In this document: piece after piece, positions 35,710-45,819 of the stretch
Numbering within the stretch: the stretch's first letter is position 1
Layout: every line of letters begins with the position of its first letter
Assembly (NCBI GenBank): GCA_022821145.1
Contig: JAJEEE010000010.1
Coordinates: forward strand, 1-64,000
DNA from: Acidobacteriota bacterium
GTDB lineage: Bacteria; Acidobacteriota; Terriglobia; 20CM-2-55-15
Reading direction: 5' to 3'
DNA: 64,000 nt
Notes under the pieces: model-generated
The model's database searches: none
What the model saw: only the letters and a program-made list of their open reading frames with translations
Told to the model about the DNA's origin: nothing
Position numbers and translations under genes: made by a program

Positions 35710-35731
35710 GTGTTTCGACGGTCCGAAACAC
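35710..35731. promoter_or_regulatory. Perfect 8-6-8 inverted repeat just ahead of tamA
   Basis: GTGTTTCG (35710-35717) and CGAAACAC (35724-35731) flank a 6-nt centre. The repeat ends three bases before the tamA start codon, so as RNA it would hide the ribosome site. It could equally be an operator for a dimeric regulator. A CGGTTTTTCG run abuts it on the minus strand. Confidence 0.5.
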
Positions 35732-35774
35732 GAAAAACCGCCGGGACAGGGTAACAGCGGTGTAATTTGTCGGC

Positions 35775-35793
35775 GGACCGGGCCGGCCGGTCC
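35775..35793 (-). terminator. Stem-loop directly after rpmB
   Basis: GGACCGG (35775-35781) and CCGGTCC (35787-35793) form a 7-bp GC-rich stem with a 5-nt loop, starting two bases past the rpmB stop. There is no U-run, so it is at best a weak terminator or a 3' stabiliser separating rpmB from tamA. Confidence 0.45.
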
Positions 35794-35795
35794 GT

Positions 35796-35987
35796 TCAGG
35801 CCGGCTTGACGATTTTTCCGTTGCGGATGCAACTCGTGCATACGCGCATCCGCCGAGGCGTCTTGCCGTCAAGGACGCGAACGCGTTGAAGGTTGGGGTT
35901 CCATCGCCGGTTCGTCAGGTTGTGCGCATGGCTGATCCGATGACCGTACATCGGACCCTTGCCGCAGATCTCGCATCGCTGGGCCAT
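35796..35987 (-). CDS. rpmB: 50S ribosomal protein L28
   Basis: Protein of 63 residues starting [11 protein letters not shown] at 35987; a longer in-frame start at 36047 adds sequence not found in L28. The features are [14 protein letters not shown] and the [14 protein letters not shown] end. Two CxxC pairs (CEIC and CTSC) show it is the zinc-binding form of L28. The AGTTCCCGAG leader gives a modest ribosome site. It lies upstream of tamA on the same strand with an 88-bp gap containing two hairpins. Confidence 0.96.
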   Translation of the reverse strand: MAQRCEICGKGPMYGHRISHAHNLTNRRWNPNLQRVRVLDGKTPRRMRVCTSCIRNGKIVKPA

Positions 35988-36058
35988 TCTCGGGAACTCC
36001 TCGTACCGATACCCCGTCCGCGCCCGCGCACGGTTTCGGGCAACCACGGAACCCGGAA

Positions 36059-36064
36059 ATTATA
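36059..36064 (-). promoter_or_regulatory. TATAAT -10 hexamer for rpmB
   Basis: A perfect TATAAT reads on the minus strand at 36064-36059, 72 bp upstream of the rpmB start. The matching -35 position (36087-36082) reads GGCCGG, which is poor. The promoter call rests on the -10 alone. Confidence 0.35.
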
Positions 36065-36168
36065 GCAGACCGCGCCCGCGTCCGGCCGCGGCGAACGCGA
36101 CGGCCGAAGCGTGCGGCCGCGTTTGGCGGCGCTGATAGAATGTTCTCGACGCCGATCCGTCCCGCGCC

Positions 36169-37200
36169 ATGAAACGCCTGACGCAAAGCCTGAGGTTGGC
36201 CGTGACGGCCGTTTGCGCCGGTATCGCCGCGTGCGGTACGGCCGGCATCGACACGGCCGGCGTGGCGGCGCGCGTCAACGGCGTCGACATCGCCACCGCG
36301 CAACTCGAAGAGGAATTCGCGTTCACGATCCAGGGCCTGGAGCCCGCGCCCGACGTGGAGGAGGCCGACGACCTGAAGCTCCAACTGCTGAACGACATGA
36401 TCACCAACGAGATCATGATGCAACTCGCCGCGGAGCGCGGCTTGATGGCCACCGACGCGGAGGTGGACGCCCAGTTCAACGAATACCGCGCCCAGTACTC
36501 GACCGCACGGTTCCAGGAATTGCTCGATTCGCAGGGATTGACACGGGACGAGGTCCGCGACGACCTGAGGGTCTCGCTGACGATCGAGAAGCTGGTCAAC
36601 ATGGAGATCACGTCCCGGATTACGGTCTCGGACGAAGACGTCCGGACTTTCTTCGAACGCAACGCCGCCAGCTTCGACTTCCCCGAATCCTACCTGATCG
36701 CCCACATCCTGATCACGCCGGTCCGCGACGAGGCCGTCAACAACCTCGAGGGCGACGACGCCACGACGCTGGACGAGGCCCGGGACAAGGCGGCGCGGCT
36801 GCTCCGCGAGATCCAGGACGGGCAGGACTTCGGCATGATCGCCCGGCGCTATTCGGAGGATCCCTCGTCCGCGCCGGCCGGCGGCGAGCTCGGTTTCCGG
36901 CCGATCGAGTCCATCGCCGGCCTGGACCCGGCCCTGGCCGAGGCCGTGCTCCGTCTGGACGTCGGCGAGACGTTGCCTGCGCCGGTCGAAACCGGTTTCG
37001 GGCTCCACCTCGTGAAGCTGCTCGACGTGGACGCGGGCGGGCGGAAGGACCCGAGCGACCCGCGCATCGAGAACGACATCCGGCAGATGTTGTTCGCGCG
37101 CCGCGACCAGTTGCTGCGGGGGGCATTCTACGAGAAGGCCCGGAACGACGCCGAGGTGGAGAACTACTTCGCCGAGCGGATCCTGGAACGGGCCTACTGA
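36169..37200 (+). CDS. PpiC-type peptidyl-prolyl isomerase lipoprotein
   Basis: Protein of 343 residues with a lipobox (GIAAC, Cys near 22). The SurA-like N-terminal helical domain (NGVDIATAQLEEEF, DMITNEIMMQLAAERGL) is followed by a parvulin domain: YLIAHILITPV at about 167, then FGMIARRYSEDPSSAPAGGELGF and ETGFGLHLVKLLDV. It probably folds outer-membrane proteins in the periplasm, in keeping with the nearby TamA/SurA-like/TamB operon on the other strand. A TAGAAT hexamer (36136-36141) upstream may be its -10. It converges with the biotin carrier gene (27-bp gap). Confidence 0.92.
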   Translation: MKRLTQSLRLAVTAVCAGIAACGTAGIDTAGVAARVNGVDIATAQLEEEFAFTIQGLEPAPDVEEADDLKLQLLNDMITNEIMMQLAAERGLMATDAEVDAQFNEYRAQYSTARFQELLDSQGLTRDEVRDDLRVSLTIEKLVNMEITSRITVSDEDVRTFFERNAASFDFPESYLIAHILITPVRDEAVNNLEGDDATTLDEARDKAARLLREIQDGQDFGMIARRYSEDPSSAPAGGELGFRPIESIAGLDPALAEAVLRLDVGETLPAPVETGFGLHLVKLLDVDAGGRKDPSDPRIENDIRQMLFARRDQLLRGAFYEKARNDAEVENYFAERILERAY

Positions 37201-37226
37201 GGGCGGGCACGGCCATACACGAACGG

Positions 37227-37729
37227 TCAGGCCCCCACCACGACCAGCAACTCGCCGGCGTCCACGGTCTGGCCCTCGGCCACCGCGATGCGCTCCACGA
37301 CGCCCGGCCCGGCGGCGCGAATCTCGTTCTGCATTTTCATCGCCTCGACGATGACCAGGCCGACTCCGCTTTCGACGGCCGCGCCCTCCTCTACGAGCAC
37401 CCGAACGACGCGGCCCGGCATCGGCGCCCGGACCTCTCGGCGGCCGGGCCGCCCAACGCCTCCGCGGCCGGCCAGGATCGCGCGCCGGTCCAGCAGCTCG
37501 ACGCGCAGGCTCCGTCCGCCGACGCGCACGTCGTATCCACCGTCGACGGCCGCCACCTGCACTTCGACCGAACGGCCGTCCCGCACCGTCCAGAACACGC
37601 CGGGCGCGACCTCCCGCAACGCGATGCGGTAGTCCCGGCCCTCAACGGTGGCCTGCACCGGATCGAGGTCCGTCGAATGCAGCTCGACCTCGACTCTTTC
37701 GTTGTCGGCCCCGACGATCGCAACGTACT

Positions 37730-37733
<4 letters not shown>
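37227..37733 (-). CDS. Biotin carboxyl carrier protein
   Basis: Protein of 168 residues from GTG 37733, which overlaps the biotin carboxylase stop (GTGA). The C-terminal 75 residues are a biotinyl domain with VEAMKMQNEI, biotinylated at Lys133, and PMPGRVVRVLVEEG. The N-terminal 90 residues (DNERVEVEL, DYRIALREV) resemble the beta-barrel linker found in PccA/MccA alpha subunits. So carboxylase and carrier, usually fused in that family, are split into two genes here. The cognate carboxyltransferase is not in the window. Confidence 0.92.
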
Positions 37734-39250
<1,517 letters not shown>

Positions 39251-39254
39251 CGTC

Positions 39255-40670
39255 CTATCCAGGCGGCCGCCGCGCGGACCATCCCGCGTCCCGCTCGTAA
39301 GCATGCGCGGCGCGAAGCACCCGCGCCTCGTCGAACCGCCGTCCGATCATCTGGAGGCCGATGGGCAAACCGGCGTCCGAAAACCCGCACGGAACGGAGA
39401 TCGCGGGCAGACCCGTCAGGTTCGCCAGCCGCGTCATGCGCGTCAACGCGTGCAAGACGGTCTCGTTCCCGTCAGCCCATTCGATCGCGGTCTGATCGAC
39501 GGCCGGCGCGGTGATCGGGAGCGCGGGCAGCGCGAGCAGATCGACCGACCTCAGAACGGCGTCGACGGCCGCCGCCAGCACGCGGCGCTCGCGCTGGGCG
39601 CGAACGTAGTCCACCGCCCGCAACTCCTTGCCCGCGGCGATCCGCTCGCGGACGTCGTCGCCGTACATCCCGGGGCTGGATCGGAGACGTTCCTCGTGGC
39701 GCTCGAACACCTCCGCGGTCGCGATGGCCTTGAATATCGTTTCGTAACCGTCCGTGTCCGGCACGCCGACCTCGACGCGTTCCGCGCCCAATCCGCCCAG
39801 CGCGTCCAAGGCCGTTTCGACCGCGGACGCGACGCCCGGCTCGAGCCGGTGGAAGAAGGCGTCCCGCGGCACTCCGAGCCGCATCCCCGCGACGCCGCCC
39901 TCGAGCTGTTGCGAATAGCGTCCGGCGGGCGCGTCCGCTGAGAAGGGGTCGCCGGGATCGTGGCCGGCCACGGCCTCCAGCAGGAGCGCGGCGTCCGCGA
40001 CCGTTCGCGCGATCGGCCCCACGTGGTCCAGCGACGGCGACAACGGAATGACGCCGCGGACGCTGACGCGCCCGTAGGTCGGCTTGAGGCCGACGGTTCC
40101 GCAGAGCGCCGAGGGAATGCGGATCGACCCGCCGGTATCGGACCCCAGCGATCCCAACGCCATCGAGAGCGCGACCGACGCGGCCGAACCGCCGCTGGAC
40201 CCGCCCGACATCCGCTCTAGGTCCCAGGGGTTGCGGGCGGCGCCGTAGTGCGGGTTGACGTTGGTCACGCCGAAGGCGAGCTCGTGGAGGTTCGTCTTCC
40301 CGACCAGGACCGCGCCGGCCGCGCGCAGGCGCTCGACGACGCACGCGTCTTCGGCGGGAACGCGGTCCTCGAAGACGCGCGAGGCGGCCGTCGTTCGGAC
40401 GCCGGCGGTGTCGATCAGGTCCTTGAGCGAAATCGGAATGCCGTGGAGCGCGCCGCGGTCCTCCCCGGACGCCAACGCCCGGTCGGCGGCTTCGGCCTGG
40501 GCCAGGGCCCGATCGTCGGTCACCGTGATGAACGCATGCGTTCCGGCATTCAGCGCGGCGATCCGCTCCAGCGCCGCACGCGTCAACTCCAGGGACGAGA
40601 TCGCGCCGTCGCGAATGCGCTCCGCGGCCGAAACGATCGTCAGCGACCGCAAATCGTCCGGCGTCACCAT
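39255..40670 (-). CDS. Amidase (amidase-signature family)
   Basis: Protein of 471 residues from MVTPDDLRSL at 40670. The amidase-signature triad is Lys83 (SLKDL), Ser158 (SGGSSGGSA) and Ser182 (DTGGSIR). [12 protein letters not shown] and LTGLPAISVPCG match GatA-like amidases. Because a gatCA pair lies at 22540-24257 and no GatB or GatC is beside this gene, a free-standing amidase is the better call. It overlaps the O-antigen ligase-like gene by 7 bp and precedes accC by 4 bp, so it is in that operon. Substrate unknown. Confidence 0.92.
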   Translation of the reverse strand: MVTPDDLRSLTIVSAAERIRDGAISSLELTRAALERIAALNAGTHAFITVTDDRALAQAEAADRALASGEDRGALHGIPISLKDLIDTAGVRTTAASRVFEDRVPAEDACVVERLRAAGAVLVGKTNLHELAFGVTNVNPHYGAARNPWDLERMSGGSSGGSAASVALSMALGSLGSDTGGSIRIPSALCGTVGLKPTYGRVSVRGVIPLSPSLDHVGPIARTVADAALLLEAVAGHDPGDPFSADAPAGRYSQQLEGGVAGMRLGVPRDAFFHRLEPGVASAVETALDALGGLGAERVEVGVPDTDGYETIFKAIATAEVFERHEERLRSSPGMYGDDVRERIAAGKELRAVDYVRAQRERRVLAAAVDAVLRSVDLLALPALPITAPAVDQTAIEWADGNETVLHALTRMTRLANLTGLPAISVPCGFSDAGLPIGLQMIGRRFDEARVLRAAHAYERDAGWSARRPPG

Positions 40671-41839
40671 AGGCTCTGGCGCGCCCGAACCCCGTAGGGA
40701 ATCGAGACCAGGAAGAGGAAGAGCATCAGCACTTCGGAGTCGCCGAAGTTGTATTCGAACAGGCCGGCCGTCGTGAAGGCGACCAGCACCGACAGGCCGG
40801 CGACCCCCGTCCAGCGGGCGATTCCGTCGGCGGAACGCGCAAAGCGAACCATGTCCATCCCGATCCGGACGAGCAGCCACAGGAAGGCGGCCAGTCCCAG
40901 GAGACCGCGTTCGGCGGCGATCTGGAGAAAGTTGTTGTGCAGATGGCCCGTATAGAGGTCTTCGATGTCGTTCCCCCGGTAGTAGTCCGCGAACTCGAAG
41001 GCGACCCGTTCCGGCCCGACGCCGAACAGCGGGTCATCGCCCACCATCCGGGCCGCGACGGCGGCCATCTCGATGCGGCCGCTGTCGGGGGCGAACACGC
41101 CATCCGTGAAGCTCATCGCGACGCGGTTCCAGACCAGACCGGCGCCCAGGACCGCGATGGCGCCGATGGGAATCAGCACGCGCGCCATCCTCCGGAACGA
41201 CACGGAGACGGCCGAAACGCCGGTCGCGGCCAGCGCCCCGAGCCAGGCGCTCCGCGTAAAGCTGAACAGCAGGGAGGCGCCGATGAGCACCGCGCCGATC
41301 CGAAACAGGTTCAGGCTCAAGACCGCCAGGAGCGGGAGCACGAACGACCAGACCAGCATCTGTTCCCCGCTGAACGTCATCCAGTGACCCATGAATCCCG
41401 TGGCTCGCGCCAGCACCGTGGGATCGTCGGCCAGACTCCCGGTGGACCGGTAGACGGAATACTGGAGGCCGAACTGCACCAAGCCCGCGACGGCGGCGGC
41501 CGACGCCACCGCGATCGTCACCATGACGGTCTGCCGCAACCGCCGCTCACTGGTCACGAACGTCGCGGCCAGGACGCCCATCGAGAACAGGACGAACTTC
41601 CGCACGGGACCCAGCCCGACGGACGGGTCCGCCGACATCGCCAGCGATACCAGCGTTGCGGCCGCGAACGCCGCCAACGGCACGAAGTACGCCGGCCACC
41701 GGGGCGCGCGGGGACGCAGTATGAGCCACGCCGTCAAGGTGAGCGTCAGCAGGATCTGGGCCGCCGCGATGGAAACCAGCGTGGCCGCGCCCGTCGCGAG
41801 CGTAAGACGGAACATCCATTCGTCGGCGGTCGCCGTCAT
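40664..41839 (-). CDS. O-antigen ligase/polymerase-like membrane protein
   Basis: Membrane protein of 391 residues from MTATADEWMF at 41839 (ATG at 41869 would add 10). About ten to twelve helices. The large periplasmic loop with VGPERVAFEFADYYRG and HLHNNFLQIAAERGLLGL (about 285-315) is the Wzy_C/O-antigen ligase signature, where the conserved His and Arg lie. It attaches or polymerises surface glycans. No other LPS gene is next to it except the distant glycosyltransferase at 1254. First gene of a four-gene minus-strand run. Confidence 0.88.
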   Translation of the reverse strand: MTATADEWMFRLTLATGAATLVSIAAAQILLTLTLTAWLILRPRAPRWPAYFVPLAAFAAATLVSLAMSADPSVGLGPVRKFVLFSMGVLAATFVTSERRLRQTVMVTIAVASAAAVAGLVQFGLQYSVYRSTGSLADDPTVLARATGFMGHWMTFSGEQMLVWSFVLPLLAVLSLNLFRIGAVLIGASLLFSFTRSAWLGALAATGVSAVSVSFRRMARVLIPIGAIAVLGAGLVWNRVAMSFTDGVFAPDSGRIEMAAVAARMVGDDPLFGVGPERVAFEFADYYRGNDIEDLYTGHLHNNFLQIAAERGLLGLAAFLWLLVRIGMDMVRFARSADGIARWTGVAGLSVLVAFTTAGLFEYNFGDSEVLMLFLFLVSIPYGVRARQSLW

Positions 41840-41878
41840 CGGGCGGGATTCTAACACCGCCGCGGACAACGAATACCG

Positions 41879-41916
41879 TTGGTCCAGCCGGCTCCGGAAA
41901 CTACAATGTCACATTG
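41879..41916 (+). promoter_or_regulatory. Sigma70-type promoter with palindrome over the -10 box
   Basis: TTGGTC (41879-41884), a 17-bp spacer and TACAAT (41902-41907) form a plausible promoter 49 bp before the first ankyrin gene. The -10 is overlapped by CAATGT-C-ACATTG (41904-41916), a perfect 13-bp palindrome that could be an operator for the ankyrin/DUF1592/DUF1552 cassette. Confidence 0.5.
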
Positions 41917-41955
41917 CCTCCGCACTGGCAGGGGCGCAACACACCTGGAGGATCC

Positions 41956-43518
41956 ATGTTTCCAGCCCGAAACGGCAGGCGCGCGACAGCGCTCGGCGCC
42001 GCGCTGGTCCTGGCCGCATCGCTTCCCGTCATGGCGCAGGCCCCGGAAACGCGGCTCGCCGACGCCGCGCGCGACCTGGACGTTGCGACCGTCCGGTCGC
42101 GGATTGCCGAAGGCGCCGACGCCAACGCGTTCGGGACCGACGGCACGCCCGCCCTGCACTGGTTCGTGCGCGTCGACGACCTGGAGACGGCAAGCTTCCT
42201 GGTGGAGGCGGGCGCCGACGCGACGCAGGCCAACCGTTACGGCGTGACGCCGCTCTACCTGGCGGCCGCGAACGGAAACGCCGCGACGATGGAGATGCTC
42301 CTCGACGCGGGCGCCGATCCGAACGCGGTCGATCCCACCGGCGAGACCGTGCTGATGACGGCGGTCCGCGTCGGGAAGGTCGACGCGGTCCGGCTTCTGC
42401 TCGACCGCGGGGCCGCCCTCGATGCGCGGGATCCCACCTACGAGCAGACCGCCCTGATGTTCGCGGTGAGAGGCGGCCATACCGAGGTGGTGCAATTGCT
42501 GATCGATCGCGGCGCCGATCCCGGCGTGACGACGCGAGTGGGGAACCCGCCCCGCTGGGTCCTGCCCAATTCGGTGCCGGGGTTCTCCTTCGGCGTGGGT
42601 ATCGTCCGCGGCGGTCTGCCCGAACGCGGCGTCCGCGATCCGATTCCGGGCGGGTTGTCGCCCCTGCACTACGCGGCGCGCGACAACCGCGTCCAGTCCG
42701 CGCGGATCCTGCTCGAGGCCGGCGCGGATATCGAGCAACGCGACCCCAACGACATCACGCCGCTGCTGATGGCGATCGGCAACAACCAACTGGAGACCGC
42801 GCGCTTCCTGATCGAGGCCGGCGCCGATGTCAACGTTTCGGACTGGTACGGGCGCACGCCGTTGTGGCAGGCCGTCGAGGTCCGCAACATGGACTTCGAC
42901 AACGCGTCGCTCGTGAACGGCGTCGACCGCGAACCGGTGCTGGAGTTGATCCTCACGCTGCTCGAATCCGGCGCCGATCCCAACTCGCGGTCGCGCGAGG
43001 CCATGCCCATCCGCAAGCACATGCTGCGGATCACGGGCACGCTGGCGTGGGTGGATTTCGTCGGCCAGACGCCGTTCATCACCGCGTCGCTGTCGGGCGA
43101 CCTGGACGTCATGCGCCTGTTGCTGGAACACGGCGCGGACCCCCATATCGCGACGGTCGAAGGCACGACGGCGCTGATGGCGGCGGCCGGCGTCAACTGG
43201 GTGGTCGACCAGACCTCCGACGAAGGCCCGGAAGCGCTCCTGGAAGCCGTCAAGCTTTGCCATGAGCTCGGAATGGACCTGAACGCCGCGAACTCGATGG
43301 GGATCACGGCCGTGATGGGCGCGGCCAACCGGGGCTCGAACGCCATCATCGAGTACCTGGTCGCCAACGGCGCGAGCCTGGACGCGGCGGACCAGCTGGG
43401 ACGGACGCCCCTGGACTGGGCCGGCGGCGTCTTCCTGGCCACGCACGCCGCGGTGCCCAAACCCGAATCGATGGCCTTGATCGAACGGCTCATGGCGGAG
43501 TCGACCGCCAATGAGTAG
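41956..43518 (+). CDS. Exported ankyrin-repeat protein, cassette A
   Basis: Protein of 520 residues starting at 41956 with a GGAG site at 41947-41950. A signal peptide (about 1-27, LVLAASLPVMAQ) sends it to the periplasm. Ten or so ankyrin repeats follow, with units such as GVTPLYLAAANGNAATMEMLL, then DAGADPNAVDPTGET; the whole mature protein is repeat. An insertion with Gly, Pro and Arg residues (about 195-235) breaks the array. Ankyrin repeats bind proteins; the partner may be the DUF1592 cytochrome, whose gene overlaps this one by 8 bp. A very similar protein is encoded at 60799. Confidence 0.9.
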   Translation: MFPARNGRRATALGAALVLAASLPVMAQAPETRLADAARDLDVATVRSRIAEGADANAFGTDGTPALHWFVRVDDLETASFLVEAGADATQANRYGVTPLYLAAANGNAATMEMLLDAGADPNAVDPTGETVLMTAVRVGKVDAVRLLLDRGAALDARDPTYEQTALMFAVRGGHTEVVQLLIDRGADPGVTTRVGNPPRWVLPNSVPGFSFGVGIVRGGLPERGVRDPIPGGLSPLHYAARDNRVQSARILLEAGADIEQRDPNDITPLLMAIGNNQLETARFLIEAGADVNVSDWYGRTPLWQAVEVRNMDFDNASLVNGVDREPVLELILTLLESGADPNSRSREAMPIRKHMLRITGTLAWVDFVGQTPFITASLSGDLDVMRLLLEHGADPHIATVEGTTALMAAAGVNWVVDQTSDEGPEALLEAVKLCHELGMDLNAANSMGITAVMGAANRGSNAIIEYLVANGASLDAADQLGRTPLDWAGGVFLATHAAVPKPESMALIERLMAESTANE

Positions 43519-45751
43519 CCGCATCCCGATCCTTCTGCTCCTGGTCTGGACGGCGCCCGTCGCATGGGGCCAGTCCGACCGCGATTTGCTGGACACCTAC
43601 TGTGTGGGGTGCCACAACCCCGAGGTCGGCGCCGGCGGGCTGGCCTTCGACGCGTACGACGTCGAGAATGTCGGGGACCACGCCGAGGTCTGGGAAACCG
43701 TCGTGACGAAGCTCCGGACCGGGATGATGCCTCCCAGCGGCGCGCGCCGGCCGGAACGCGCCGTGCTCGACGGGTTCGCGGCCCGGCTCGAGGCGCGGCT
43801 CGATTCGGCCGCCGCCCAGGTTCCCGAGCCCGGGAACCCGGCCCTGCACCGCCTGAACCGGACCGAGTACGCCAACGCCGTGCGCGACCTGCTGGCATTG
43901 GACGTGGACGCCACGCGGCTGCTGCCGGCCGACGACGCCGCCGAAGGGTTCGACAACATCGCCGACGTCCTGGGCGTCTCGCCCTCGCTGGTTCAGGGTT
44001 ACGTGTCGGCGGCCATGAAGCTGAGCCGGTTCGCGGTGGGCGACCTGACGTTGCCGCCGACGCGCACGACCTACACGGCCCCGGAGGGGTTCGAGCAGGA
44101 TCGGCACATCGACGGATTGCCCCTGGGCACGCGGGGCGGCATGGTGATCGAGCACACCTTCCCGCTGGACGCCGAGTACGAGTTCACGGTGGGCGGCGGG
44201 CGGGGCGGTCCGCCGATCGACGTGACGATCGACGGACAACGGGTCGAAGCGCAGAACTTGCGCCGGTTCCGGATACCGGTCCAGGCCGGACCGCACCGGA
44301 TCGGCGTCGCGCTCATCGACCGCGTGCGCTCCGCCGGCGTCGACGGCATCTACTCGGTCTACACGGTCGGCGGCGCCGTCTCGAGCGTGTCCATCAACGG
44401 CCCCTTCGACGCCACGGGCCGCGGCGACACGCCGAGCCGGCAACGGATCTTCGTGTGTTACCCGGCGAACGCGGAGGCGGAGGAACCCTGCGCCGAGGAG
44501 ATCCTGGCCCGGTTGGCGCGGCGGGCCTTCCGCCGGCCGGTGTCCGCGGAGGAAACCGCGCAACTGATGCGGTTCTACCGGCAGGGACGGGACGCCGGCG
44601 GTTTTGAAGTCGGCATCCAGCAGGCGCTGGCGCGCATCCTGGTCGCGCCGCGGTTCCTGTACCGGTTCGAGGAGGAACCGCCCGACGTGGCCCAGGGCGG
44701 GGTCTATTCGATCGGCGACTTCGAGCTCGCATCCCGGCTATCGTTCTTCCTGTGGAGCTCCATACCCGACGACGCGCTCCTGGACGCAGCCGCCCGAGGC
44801 ACGCTCCACGAACCCGACGTGCTCGAAGCGCAGGTCCGCCGGATGCTGGCGGACCCCAAGTCGGATGCGCTCATCGACAACTTCGCCGGCCAGTGGCTCT
44901 ATCTGCGGGAGCTGGCCAACGTCCAGCCCGAGTCCGACGTCTTCGACGAGAACCTGCGGCAGTCCTTCACGCGCGAAACCGAGTTGCTGTTCGAAACGAT
45001 CCTGCGCGAGGAACGGAGCATCCTCGACCTGCTGGCCGCGGACTTCACGTTCGTCGACCAGCGCCTGGCCGAGCACTACGGGATCCCGGACATCCGCGGC
45101 AGCTATTTCCGCCGGATCACGCGCGAGGACGACGACCCGCGCCGCGGGCTGATCGGACACGGAAGCATCCTGGCGGCCACGTCGGTCGCGAACCGGACGT
45201 CGCCGGTCAACCGCGGAAAGTGGATTCTCGAGAACATCCTGGGAACGCCCGCGCCGGAACCGCCGCCGGGCGTGGAGACGACCCTGGACCCCGATCCCGA
45301 AGCCGCCGCCCCGACAACGCTGCGCGAACGGTTGGAGTCGCACCGGGCGAACCCGGTCTGCGCCTCCTGCCACCAGCTCATGGACCCGATCGGATTCGCC
45401 CTGGAGAACTTCGACCTCGTCGGGGCATGGCGCGATTTCGAAGCCGGATCCCCGATCGACGCGACGGCCGTGATGGTGGATGGAACCGAGCTCGGCAATC
45501 CGTCGGACCTGCGCGAGGCGCTGTTGTCCCGGCCGGAGGCTTTCGTGACGTCGGCGACGCGCAAACTGATGACCTACGCGCTGGGACGCGCCGTCGACCA
45601 TCACGACATGCCGGCCGTACGGTCCGTGGTCCGGGCGGCGGCCGACGACAACTACCGGCTGTCGTCGCTCATTTCCGGGATCGTCGAAAGCATGCCGTTC
45701 CGCATGCGAACGAAGGGAGCCCCGGAGGAACCCGGCGCCGAAGCGCCATGA
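43511..45751 (+). CDS. DUF1592-type (PSD-family) diheme cytochrome-like protein, cassette A
   Basis: Protein of 746 residues with a signal peptide cleaved after about 21. Domain order as in the family: N-terminal heme site CVGCH (31-35), DUF1587 with LHRLNRTEYANAVRDLLAL, then a beta-sandwich (about 200-300), DUF1595 with ARRAFRRPVSAEE, DUF1592 with RLSFFLWSSIPDD, DUF1588 with the second CxxCH in CASCHQLMDPIGFALENFD, and DUF1585 at the end. Family members are periplasmic, of unknown function, and occur mostly in Planctomycetota and Acidobacteriota. It overlaps the ankyrin gene and lies 68 bp before DUF1552. Confidence 0.92.
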   Translation: MSSRIPILLLLVWTAPVAWGQSDRDLLDTYCVGCHNPEVGAGGLAFDAYDVENVGDHAEVWETVVTKLRTGMMPPSGARRPERAVLDGFAARLEARLDSAAAQVPEPGNPALHRLNRTEYANAVRDLLALDVDATRLLPADDAAEGFDNIADVLGVSPSLVQGYVSAAMKLSRFAVGDLTLPPTRTTYTAPEGFEQDRHIDGLPLGTRGGMVIEHTFPLDAEYEFTVGGGRGGPPIDVTIDGQRVEAQNLRRFRIPVQAGPHRIGVALIDRVRSAGVDGIYSVYTVGGAVSSVSINGPFDATGRGDTPSRQRIFVCYPANAEAEEPCAEEILARLARRAFRRPVSAEETAQLMRFYRQGRDAGGFEVGIQQALARILVAPRFLYRFEEEPPDVAQGGVYSIGDFELASRLSFFLWSSIPDDALLDAAARGTLHEPDVLEAQVRRMLADPKSDALIDNFAGQWLYLRELANVQPESDVFDENLRQSFTRETELLFETILREERSILDLLAADFTFVDQRLAEHYGIPDIRGSYFRRITREDDDPRRGLIGHGSILAATSVANRTSPVNRGKWILENILGTPAPEPPPGVETTLDPDPEAAAPTTLRERLESHRANPVCASCHQLMDPIGFALENFDLVGAWRDFEAGSPIDATAVMVDGTELGNPSDLREALLSRPEAFVTSATRKLMTYALGRAVDHHDMPAVRSVVRAAADDNYRLSSLISGIVESMPFRMRTKGAPEEPGAEAP

Positions 45752-45819
45752 CTCGTATCGCTTTGTCGAAACCGCCAAATCCCTTAAGATAGGCGGCACG
45801 CATCGAGGAGGTCCGAACC

